64,000 bases of DNA from an uncultured Erysipelotrichaceae bacterium (lineage in GTDB: Bacteria > Bacillota_I > Bacilli_A > Erysipelotrichales > Erysipelotrichaceae). A model generated the notes under the pieces. It was given only the letters and a program-made list of their open reading frames with translations. It was not told the DNA's origin and made no database searches. Positions 25,161-33,219 of the stretch are shown one piece after another (the first letter of the stretch is position 1; the number at the start of each line of letters is the position of its first letter). A program made the translations under genes and the position numbers. The DNA lies in NCBI GenBank assembly GCA_937900565.1, contig CALCFG010000136.1:10314-74313 (forward strand). Direction: 5' to 3'.

Positions 25161-27228
25161 GATCAGCGCCTTCGAAGCGTATCTTGATCGGCCAGATACT
25201 ATTACGATTTATATGAGTGAACTCCACTACGGTGGAGTTTCCTCATCATTTGTCTTATTTGATGAACTTGATCAATCGATTCCATTAGAAATAATATCAA
25301 CTACTGTTGGGGATGATCATTACCATACGTACCAATGTCAATTCTATAATCCGTTGCAATATGGGCGTCATTACGATGTTGTGGATTGTCATGGGCGGGT
25401 AACACCATTACGGTATGGCCAAGTAATTAAAAGTAAACACTTTAACGATTTATTTACAACTAAGCGCCCATTGGGTGCTTATGTGGAAAATGGGGCAACA
25501 ACATTTACGGTATGGGCACCAACAAGCAGTATGGCTGCGTTGTCAGTGCTTAATGAAGATGGGGTTAATGAAGTGCATTGGTTAAATCGTTGCACGGATG
25601 GTACGTTTTCCATTACATTAAATAAGAATTACCATAAATGTCGGTATTATTACATAGTTAAAAACAATGGAAAAATACGACAAATAATTGATCCTTATGG
25701 GATAGCTTCGACACCAAATGGACGCTTTAGTGTTGTGGTGGATGAAAGTAAATTATCGAAAACTAAAGTTAAAGTAAAACCGATTAAACATGCAAATGAT
25801 GCCATTATTTACGAATGCAATATTAGAGATTTAACGCCAGAGCATACGTTTAAAGCATTATGTACCAATCGGAAATATGTGTTGGATTATATTAAAGATT
25901 TAGGGGTTACGCATTTACAAATTATGCCAGTATTGGACTATGGTAGTGTGGATGAAACCAACGTTAATCGTTTATATAATTGGGGTTATGATACGGACAG
26001 TTGGTTTGGATTGGAAAATAGTTATTCATCCAATCCATATGACCCGATTCAAGTTATTGAAGATTTTAAAGAATTTGTGAATACTGTCCATAGCATGGGC
26101 ATGAAAGTTATTGTGGATGTTGTGTATAACCATGTTTTTGAATTGAAAACCAGTGCTTATTACAATATTTGTCCTTATTATTTCTTTCAAATCGATTCTT
26201 TTGAAGTTGTGAGTAACTCAAGTGGTTGTGGTAACGATATTGACAGTACACAACCGATGGTTCAACGCTTTATTTTAGATAGTATTGCACATTTATTTTC
26301 TTGGTATGACATTGATGGAATACGTTTGGATTTAATGGGTATATTAGACTATCAAACAGTCAATCAAATTCATAGTTTAGCTGTAAAGTATAAAATAGAT
26401 GCATTAGTTTATGGCGAAGGTTGGAATATGCCGAGTTACTTAGAAGAAAGTAAACGTGCATCGATAAATAATGCTTCGAAAACGCCACAAGTTGGATATT
26501 TTTCGGATATCCTTAGAGATTCCATTAAAGGAAGCCTATTTGGTAATGATTTTAGTGGTGGATTTGCATGTGCTAATGCACAATGGTTGCATAAGTGCAT
26601 GAATTCGTTACAAGCAAGTGTTTTGGATTTTGGTTATCGCAAAGTGTTTGTTAATGTAACGCAAGCCATTAACTATACGGAATGTCATGATAATATGACA
26701 GTTTATGATCAATATCATAAATACTTCCAAGAATCCGAGGAACAAACATTGCGTCGATGTTTATTAACCTTAACAATAACCATCTTAGCGCAAGGCATTC
26801 CTTTTATTCACTCTGGACAAGAATTTGCACGCACTAAAAATGGAGTGGAAAACTCTTATGATAAAGGGGATGATATTAATCGTATGGATTGGGCAAGAGC
26901 TAAGGCCAATGGTTGGATGGTTGATTACGTTCGTAATGTTATTAATATTCGAAAAAAATACCCACATTTCCATTTAGAACAGGATATTGGTTCACATGTT
27001 TATTTTGAACATGTGGATGGTAAGTTGTTAATGTATGAAATTGAAGTAAATGATACAACATTAATTATCTTTTTTAATCCTACCTATCATACTTACCATT
27101 ACCATTTTCAATTTGGTATGCAACAAATCTTGGATGAACAAGGTTCTTTAGAAACGGTGGATAATGTATTTGAAACAAGTATTGCACCAATTTCCACTAA
27201 AATATTTGCTTATAAGAAGAAGGACTAA
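25153..27228 (+). CDS. pulA: Type I pullulanase (glycogen debranching)
   Basis: This 691-residue GH13 enzyme hydrolyses alpha-1,6 branch points. The type I signature appears as LYNWGYDTDSWF (usual form YNWGYDP). A CBM48-like domain lies before it, with FTVWAPTS near residue 115. The catalytic residues lie in GIRLDLMG, YGEGWNM and ECHDNMTVYD. There is no signal peptide, so it acts on intracellular glycogen rather than dietary starch. The start overlaps the glgP stop. A strong terminator overlaps the stop codon and ends the operon. Confidence 0.93.
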   Translation: MRKISAFEAYLDRPDTITIYMSELHYGGVSSSFVLFDELDQSIPLEIISTTVGDDHYHTYQCQFYNPLQYGRHYDVVDCHGRVTPLRYGQVIKSKHFNDLFTTKRPLGAYVENGATTFTVWAPTSSMAALSVLNEDGVNEVHWLNRCTDGTFSITLNKNYHKCRYYYIVKNNGKIRQIIDPYGIASTPNGRFSVVVDESKLSKTKVKVKPIKHANDAIIYECNIRDLTPEHTFKALCTNRKYVLDYIKDLGVTHLQIMPVLDYGSVDETNVNRLYNWGYDTDSWFGLENSYSSNPYDPIQVIEDFKEFVNTVHSMGMKVIVDVVYNHVFELKTSAYYNICPYYFFQIDSFEVVSNSSGCGNDIDSTQPMVQRFILDSIAHLFSWYDIDGIRLDLMGILDYQTVNQIHSLAVKYKIDALVYGEGWNMPSYLEESKRASINNASKTPQVGYFSDILRDSIKGSLFGNDFSGGFACANAQWLHKCMNSLQASVLDFGYRKVFVNVTQAINYTECHDNMTVYDQYHKYFQESEEQTLRRCLLTLTITILAQGIPFIHSGQEFARTKNGVENSYDKGDDINRMDWARAKANGWMVDYVRNVINIRKKYPHFHLEQDIGSHVYFEHVDGKLLMYEIEVNDTTLIIFFNPTYHTYHYHFQFGMQQILDEQGSLETVDNVFETSIAPISTKIFAYKKKD

Positions 27229-27242
27229 TACCTTCTTCTTTT
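27214..27242 (+). terminator. Rho-independent terminator of the glycogen operon
   Basis: AAGAAGAAGG / CCTTCTTCTT is a 10-bp perfect stem with loop ACTAATA and T's at the end. The 5' arm lies in the last codons of the pullulanase gene. Confidence 0.85.
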
Positions 27243-27344
27243 AATTTGAAAATAATCTAAATTTTTTCAACAAATTAGAAAGTGTAATTCGGTTACTTTT
27301 TAACAATAGGAATATAATTGTGATTAAGAAAGAAGGATCTTACG

Positions 27345-28370
27345 ATGAAAATTAAACAAACAGTTTTGACATTATTAACCTTAGTATTGGCAGGCTGTTC
27401 TACCCTTACACCAACATCAACGCCAGCTAATAGCCCCAATGCCTCACCACTTGCCCAAAGTATACCTGTTGATGTTAATGTTAAGGTAATGAGTGGCCCT
27501 ACGGGTATGGGATTGGTTCAATTCTTTGATTCCATTGATAACGGTGAAGTTATAACTAATAATTATCATTACTCTATTGAAACAGGATCAGACCCAGTTA
27601 CAAGCGCATTAGTTAAAGGTGAAGTTGATATAGCTGCCATACCTGCCAATACAGCTGCTGTGCTTTATCAAAAGACGGAAGGTCAATTGCAAGTGATTGC
27701 CATTAATACGTTGGGTGTTTTAAGCATTGTTGAAAACGGGGATATCATTCATTGTGTTACAGATTTAAAAGGTAAAACAATTGTTGCTTCGGGAAAAGAT
27801 AGTGTTCCTGAATATGCATTAAATTATATTTTAATCGGTAACGGATTAACGCCTGGCGAAGATGTGACCATTGAATGGAAGAGTGAACAAAACGAAGTTG
27901 TGGCTGCATTGGCAGCTAATTCGGATGCTATTGCGATGTTACCCCAACCATTTGCAACTGCCGCTATGAATAAGGTGGAAGGGTTACACAGTGCACTTGA
28001 TTTAACCAATGAATGGAATGCAGTTCAACAAGTTAATGGGCAAGATGGTCAAATGGTTACGGGTGTTGTTGTTGCGCGTAAAGAATTTATTGATAATAAT
28101 CCAAGCGTTATTAATGAATTTTTAGATTATTACCAACAAAGTGTGGATTATGTAAATACGAATGTTGAAGATGCAGCGACTTTAGTCGGTAATTATGGCA
28201 TTGTGGATGCAAAGATTGCAACCAAAGCATTGCCAAATTGCAGTATTGTTTGCATACGTGGCAGTGAAATGCAATCTATCTTAGAAAACTATTATGATGT
28301 ATTATTTAATGCCAATCCAAAAAGCGTTGGTGGCAAACTACCAGATGCTAATTTCTATTATGTAGGTTAG
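27345..28370 (+). CDS. ABC transporter substrate-binding lipoprotein (SsuA/NMT1-like)
   Basis: This 341-residue solute-binding lipoprotein has lipobox LAGC at about residues 15-18, followed by a Thr/Pro/Ser-rich linker. The body resembles the aliphatic sulfonate/nitrate/thiamine-precursor binding group: MSGPTGMGLVQFF, the hinge GEVDIAAIPANTAAVLY, then DLKGKTIVASGKDSVPEYAL. The permease and ATPase genes follow on the same strand after a terminator-like hairpin. The ligand cannot be named from sequence; a small anionic or heterocyclic molecule is the family expectation. It starts behind GAAGGA. Confidence 0.85.
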   Translation: MKIKQTVLTLLTLVLAGCSTLTPTSTPANSPNASPLAQSIPVDVNVKVMSGPTGMGLVQFFDSIDNGEVITNNYHYSIETGSDPVTSALVKGEVDIAAIPANTAAVLYQKTEGQLQVIAINTLGVLSIVENGDIIHCVTDLKGKTIVASGKDSVPEYALNYILIGNGLTPGEDVTIEWKSEQNEVVAALAANSDAIAMLPQPFATAAMNKVEGLHSALDLTNEWNAVQQVNGQDGQMVTGVVVARKEFIDNNPSVINEFLDYYQQSVDYVNTNVEDAATLVGNYGIVDAKIATKALPNCSIVCIRGSEMQSILENYYDVLFNANPKSVGGKLPDANFYYVG

Positions 28371-28380
28371 ATTAAGTTGA

Positions 28381-28408
28381 TTAAAAGGACGTATTTTCGT
28401 CCTTTTAA
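28381..28408 (+). terminator. Hairpin after binding-protein gene, possibly attenuating the permease genes
   Basis: TTAAAAGGACG / CGTCCTTTTAA form an 11-bp perfect stem with a 6-base loop; the arm supplies the T's. In ABC operons such a hairpin often lets the binding protein be made in excess over the membrane parts. Confidence 0.75.
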
Positions 28409-28477
28409 TGCAAAATTTTGAAGAAATGCATTATTATCTATTATTTCATTCCAATTCAGTGCATAATTAAATTACTT

Positions 28478-29230
28478 ATGAAGCATAAAGCGTTACAAAA
28501 TTTGGGTGTTTTACTCTTTTGGCTTATTGTTTGGCAAGTGGTTGCTATGATAGTCAATAATCCAATTCTTTTTGTAACGCCTTTTCAAATGGTTAAAACA
28601 CTACTAAATTTGTTGCAACAATTTGAAGTTTGGGTATCTATTTTTAAAACTTGTTCGAGTGTTGTTTTAGGTTTTTTGCTCGCGTTTGTTGGTGGGTTTA
28701 TATTAGCTTATTTAAGTTATAAACATTTAATAATTCAACATTTTATTGCACCCATAATTGCAACATTTAAAGCAATACCGGTTGCTTCATTTATTGTGAT
28801 TGTGCTTGTGTGGAGCAGTAGTGCTCAACTGTCATTAATTATTTCTACTTTAATTGGTTTACCTTTGGTATATACCATTTTATTGGAAGGATTTAATACC
28901 ATTGATGTCAAATTATTTGAAATGGCTAATGTATTTAACGTCAGTTTATTAAAACAATTTAAGCATATTACATTATGTGAAATCGCACCATTTTTATATA
29001 GTGGTGTACAAGTAACACTTGGATATTGCTTTAAAAGTGGTATTGCTGCGGAAGTGATTGGCTTACCTTTGCATTCCTTAGGGGCAGGGTTATATCAAGC
29101 TAAAGTATACTTTGCAACGGATGAATTGTTTGCATATACTGCACTTATTATTGGACTAAGTTATCTATTAGAAAAAACAATGGTGGCGTTGGTAAGACTT
29201 ATTTATCAAAAGGGTGGTTACTATGATTAA
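28478..29230 (+). CDS. ABC transporter permease (SsuC/TauC-like)
   Basis: This 250-residue membrane component has about six hydrophobic helices. The cytoplasmic EAA-type loop (EMANVFNVSLLKQFKHITLC, about 150-170) would contact the ATPase. No good ribosome site precedes either possible start (ATG 28478, or TTG 28418 adding 20 residues). I prefer the ATG because the family begins shortly before its first helix. A CATAAT box (28462-28467) lies about ten bases upstream of the ATG. The ATPase start overlaps its end. Confidence 0.85.
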   Translation: MKHKALQNLGVLLFWLIVWQVVAMIVNNPILFVTPFQMVKTLLNLLQQFEVWVSIFKTCSSVVLGFLLAFVGGFILAYLSYKHLIIQHFIAPIIATFKAIPVASFIVIVLVWSSSAQLSLIISTLIGLPLVYTILLEGFNTIDVKLFEMANVFNVSLLKQFKHITLCEIAPFLYSGVQVTLGYCFKSGIAAEVIGLPLHSLGAGLYQAKVYFATDELFAYTALIIGLSYLLEKTMVALVRLIYQKGGYYD

Positions 29231-29825
29231 GTTAAATAATCTATCGATTTATTATGGGGATAATCAAGTATTAAGTAATATTAATGCAACGTTTGAATCT
29301 GGTAAACACTATTTAATTCAAGGCAAAAGTGGACTTGGTAAAACGAGTTTATTAAATGCTATCTTAGGACTAATTAAGTATGAAGGAACAATTGAGAAAG
29401 ATTATTCAAAGGTTAGTATGGTTTTTCAAGAAGATCGATTACTTGAACACAGTAATGTATATACTAATTTAAAATTTGTTCAACCAAGTACTTATTCAAA
29501 TAATGAATATGAACATAAATTGGATGAAATATTAAAGCAATTGGATTTATATGATAATAAATATTCACCAATTCGTTTTCTTTCTGGAGGTATGAAACGA
29601 AGAGTATCCATTGCAAGGGCATTACTTTATGAAGGAGATGTTTTATTAGCGGATGAACCTTTGAAAGGTCTAGATAGTGCATTACAGCAAAAAACTTTAG
29701 CTTTAATGAATCATTTTTTTTTGAATAAAACAATACTTTTAGTAAGTCATCAAGATTTAATTGGTAATAATTATATTCAGTGTGGTTTAAGTAAAAATGC
29801 ACTTTTAATTGATGTAATAGAGTGA
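29223..29825 (+). CDS. ABC transporter ATP-binding protein (SsuB/TauB-like)
   Basis: This 200-residue ATPase is short for the family but complete. It has Walker A GKSGLGKTS, a Q-loop near VFQEDRL, the signature LSGGMKRRVSIARAL, Walker B VLLADEPLKGLD and the switch histidine in VSHQD. The ATG at 29223 is preceded by GGGTGG inside the permease gene, eight bases before its stop. It energises import of the ligand bound by the lipoprotein upstream. Confidence 0.9.
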   Translation: MIKLNNLSIYYGDNQVLSNINATFESGKHYLIQGKSGLGKTSLLNAILGLIKYEGTIEKDYSKVSMVFQEDRLLEHSNVYTNLKFVQPSTYSNNEYEHKLDEILKQLDLYDNKYSPIRFLSGGMKRRVSIARALLYEGDVLLADEPLKGLDSALQQKTLALMNHFFLNKTILLVSHQDLIGNNYIQCGLSKNALLIDVIE

Positions 29826-29840
29826 TTTTGGAGGCTCATT

Positions 29841-31307
29841 ATGAAAAAGGTATACATTTTTATGAGTGTGCTCTTTTTGGTGCGTTGCAAAGAAAATGCA
29901 ACGTTACAGGAAGCACAAGTAAAAGAAACACCAATAACAACCATATCATCTAGTTAATCTGAAATGAGTGACAATAAATCATTTGCACAAACTTTTGTGG
30001 AGGCTGGTTATTTAAATGTCATCGCTCGCTGTTATGGTAATTACGATTGGTTAAGCTTTTATCGTGGTGATTTTAATTATGTGGATAGTGATTATGATTT
30101 ATCATTAGTTAACGATAATAACACCATTAGAATTGACTATAATCGTGGTGGAAAACTCGATATTCATTATTATCAGTATGCGATTAATTACGTAAAAGAA
30201 AATGATTTGAAATCTGTTACGTATGAATTAAATATGAGTTTCGTTGAACACATGTTGGATTCCATAAATGGAAATATTGAGCTCAATGATGGTAGCAAGG
30301 TATCCTATCCATTTACGTTTGATTACAACAATCAATTGCTGCTTGACAATGAATCAAACTCTACTACAAACGGAAAGCCGATTCGTTTTATAGATAATTT
30401 GAATGAAAAACTAGTGTATCAAACAAGTTCGTGTTATCACGCATCCACGTTAGTTAATGAGGTGATGCGTGATTTTGAAGAACAATACGATAATTTTGTT
30501 ACCAATAATATTCCTTTTATTGAAGAAGAGTCCTATTCTTCGGATTTTTTAAGTAATATGGAACCATTTGTTTATGAACATAAATTACGTGAAGTAAACT
30601 TTGCGGATAGTGCTTACTTATATCAAACATTTAATGTGAATCATGATGCAAAATTGATTGATGAATTGAACAGTAAAGAGCGAACGTTACTATTTGCAAG
30701 TTTAATAAATCATGAGATTTCTAATATAAATGATATCGATTGGAATCACGATTTAATTGCGTTACTTACAGCATCAAGTAATCAATTAGGATGTGATGTG
30801 AGGCGTTGCTTTAATCATGATACTTTTATTTGCCTTGATTATTCGAATTATGAAGGTTATCACAGAGTTTCTCTTGTTAGTGACGTAAATAAATTGATGG
30901 AACAACTAGGTGTTGAATCACCAAAAGTTTGGATTGATTCGACGAATTCCCTAAGCAATGGTGTATTTGCAGATTCATATAATCAATTATTTGTAACTGT
31001 AGCACCTGAAGGTGATTTCTTTTATATGCCTTTCGGTATCGTCATTGTTAATGAAGAGCAAACAAATGGATTAGAAAAGATAGTATTTATAAAATATCAA
31101 CTTGAAATTGATTCTACTGATTCTTCCGTTGCTTATATAAGTGATGACTTGCAGTTTTCCATTGATAACAATATTGGTAAACTAAATGAGCAGACAATTC
31201 AATTTGTGTATAATCATCTCGATCAATTGAGTCAGTGGCAATTAACATTAGATTGTAGTGACAGTAAAGATGTATGTCGTGTAGTGTCATTAAAAGAGTA
31301 TTCATAA
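29841..31307 (+). pseudogene. Lipoprotein gene of unknown family interrupted by an in-frame stop
   Basis: A strong ribosome site (TTGGAGG) precedes an ATG at 29841 that starts a signal peptide with a lipobox-like FLVRC. After 38 codons there is a TAA (29955-29957). The same frame then continues without interruption for 450 codons to 31307, so one base change separates it from a complete 488-residue lipoprotein. Translation could restart at the ATG at 29964, but that product would be cytoplasmic. I recognise no domain; the protein is rich in Asn, Asp and Tyr and looks secreted. It is the last gene of the ABC operon. A sequencing error or a recent mutation are both possible. Confidence 0.7.
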
Positions 31308-31346
31308 TTTATAAGTTATTACTACTTCGGATTACTCTCATATTAT

Positions 31347-32495
31347 ATGAGAAAGTTAGTATGCCCGATTTGTGGGAATGACGACCCATTAAGCTTAAGA
31401 GTAGTGAATGATACAATCGTATGTCGAAAGTGCATTCGTTATCAACGTATGGCGTTACTATATCAAGAAAGTAGTGAAGATGTTGGTAAGGATGAAATAG
31501 TATTGGATTTTCCATTAAGTGAGCAACAGAAACAATGTGCACTAGAAGTAAGGCAGGCAATTGTGCAAGGTAATGATGTACTTTTAGAAGCGGTATGTGG
31601 TGCGGGAAAGACTGAAATGTTAATGGAATCAATCGCTTATGCATTAGCTAATCATGGTAAAGTCGGTTTTCTTATTCCAAGAAGGCAAGTTGTGTTAGAA
31701 GTTTCTGCAAGGTTAGCGCATAATTTTCCTAAAGCTAAAGTTGTACCAGTGTGCCAGGGATATCAAAATGAGTTGGAAGGGGATATTATTGTTGCAACTA
31801 CGCATCAAGCCGTGCGTTATCCTAATTACTTTGATTTATTAATTTTGGATGAACCGGATGCATTTCCTTATAAAGGTAATAAAGTTTTAAAAGAAATAGT
31901 TTTAAGATGTAAGCGTAAAAACATGATTTATTCGACTGCTACACCGAGTGATGATTTGATTCAACTAGTGAATCAAAAAAAGTGTGTTCATGTACAATTG
32001 AATTCACGTTATACCAGACGTGCGATGATCGTTCCATTAAATATTATTGGATTTACATGGATGTTATGGATACGAATGATCCATGATATTTCCGTTGCTA
32101 AACGCAGTGTATTGCTATTTGTACCAACGAAGAAATTAGCCAAACTTGCCTGGCAATTATTAAAATCATTACGTTCTTGCCAATTTGTTACCAGTGAAAC
32201 AGATAATAAAGAAGAAATTATCGAAGCATTTCGAAGTAAACAATTTCCTTTATTAATTTCTACCTCGATATTGGAGCGTGGGGTAACTTTTAAAGATATC
32301 GATGTATTGATACTCTATGCCGATCATCCAGTATTTGATCAAGCAGCTTTAGTACAAATGGCAGGACGTGTTGGAAGAGATATTACGTATTGGCAAGGAC
32401 GATGTATTTTTTATAGTTTAACGAAAAATCATAATGTGAGAGGATGCATTGAAAGGATTGAATATGCGAACCAATCATTGTCTATGGTGCAATGA
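31347..32495 (+). CDS. comFA: ComFA-like DNA translocation ATPase
   Basis: This 382-residue helicase-like protein pulls single-stranded DNA into the cell during transformation. The N-terminal four-cysteine zinc site is CPICGN...CRKC. Walker A is CGAGKTEM, the DEAD-box equivalent LILDEPDAF, motif III STATPS, and the C-terminal part has LERGVTF and QMAGRVGRD. Length is slightly shorter than Bacillus ComFA. There is no good ribosome site before the ATG. comFC overlaps its end. Confidence 0.92.
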   Translation: MRKLVCPICGNDDPLSLRVVNDTIVCRKCIRYQRMALLYQESSEDVGKDEIVLDFPLSEQQKQCALEVRQAIVQGNDVLLEAVCGAGKTEMLMESIAYALANHGKVGFLIPRRQVVLEVSARLAHNFPKAKVVPVCQGYQNELEGDIIVATTHQAVRYPNYFDLLILDEPDAFPYKGNKVLKEIVLRCKRKNMIYSTATPSDDLIQLVNQKKCVHVQLNSRYTRRAMIVPLNIIGFTWMLWIRMIHDISVAKRSVLLFVPTKKLAKLAWQLLKSLRSCQFVTSETDNKEEIIEAFRSKQFPLLISTSILERGVTFKDIDVLILYADHPVFDQAALVQMAGRVGRDITYWQGRCIFYSLTKNHNVRGCIERIEYANQSLSMVQ

Positions 32496-33078
32496 ATCCG
32501 TTTATCAAAACCGCACTAATCTTGATATTTTCTTTAGCAATGATTTACTCTGTGCAAAGTGTCGTCAACTCATTCAACCTCAATACATCCACTTTAATCA
32601 AAATGGTGTTAAAGGTTTAGCTATTTATAGTTACGATGCAACGCTAGCAGAAATGTTTTTTCAATTTAAGCAAGGTTTGGATATTGATTTAGCTTCTGTG
32701 TTTTTGCCTAATGATTTGTCACGTATTCAACGATACATTGGCTTTAGGCAATGCATCATTGCACCAAGCAGTGATGCTTCGTTTCAAAAGCGACACTTTA
32801 TTCCCTTGAAGCTAATCTGCAACGCGTTACATCGTAAGATAGAATCGCCATTTATTAAATTTAGTGATGAACAAAAAAGTTTGTCGGTAAGTAAGCGAAA
32901 AGATATTCAAATTGGTCTGAAAGATAGTATACGATTAAGGAAGAAGCTTTGCTTAATCGATGATGTTTTTGTATCTGGATCGACGATTAAAGCATGCCTT
33001 AATGCTTTAACTGATGCAGGCTATAGTGATATAAAGGTATTAATCATAGCTTTGGATAAAGATAGGTATGCACAATAA
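32464..33078 (+). CDS. comFC: ComFC-like phosphoribosyltransferase-fold protein
   Basis: This 204-residue protein needed for DNA uptake works with ComFA. The N-terminal zinc ribbon is CLWCNE...CAKC, and the PRPP-binding loop is CLIDDVFVSGST near the C-terminus. It starts at 32464 behind AAAGG, overlapping comFA by 32 bases. The pair suggests that at least part of the competence machinery is kept. In many relatives a ribosome hibernation factor gene sits between comFC and secA; here there is only a terminator. Confidence 0.9.
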   Translation: MRTNHCLWCNESVYQNRTNLDIFFSNDLLCAKCRQLIQPQYIHFNQNGVKGLAIYSYDATLAEMFFQFKQGLDIDLASVFLPNDLSRIQRYIGFRQCIIAPSSDASFQKRHFIPLKLICNALHRKIESPFIKFSDEQKSLSVSKRKDIQIGLKDSIRLRKKLCLIDDVFVSGSTIKACLNALTDAGYSDIKVLIIALDKDRYAQ

Positions 33079-33097
33079 AGAACAGTTAAATGAAGTT

Positions 33098-33142
33098 AAA
33101 CGCAACGAATTATGTATAAATGAACAATTTGTTGCGTTTTTT
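33098..33142 (+). terminator. Rho-independent terminator after comFC
   Basis: AAACGCAACGAATT pairs with AATTTGTTGCGTTT (one wobble) around a 14-base loop, followed by T's. This ends the comFA-comFC unit before secA. Confidence 0.75.
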
Positions 33143-33185
33143 CTATGGAATATACGCTTGTCTATTAGGTAATTGACAATTCGTT

Positions 33186-33194
33186 TGTTATAAT
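33186..33194 (+). promoter_or_regulatory. Extended -10 promoter of secA
   Basis: TGTTATAAT provides TGN plus a perfect TATAAT (33189-33194), 25 bases before the secA start. A TTGACA at 33173-33178 is too close (10-base spacer) to act as its -35. Confidence 0.6.
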
Positions 33195-33219
33195 AAATTG
33201 GTTAAAAAAGGAGATTAAG

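Noticed and set aside
31328..31347. Another leaderless promoter before comFA
   Set aside because: TATTAT abuts the ATG directly, so transcription would begin inside the gene.
31309..31644. Antisense reading frame over comFA
   Set aside because: It has no ribosome site, low-complexity composition and overlaps a well-conserved gene.
33173..33178. TTGACA as -35 of the secA promoter
   Set aside because: Only 10 bases separate it from the TATAAT box; the extended -10 explains the promoter better.
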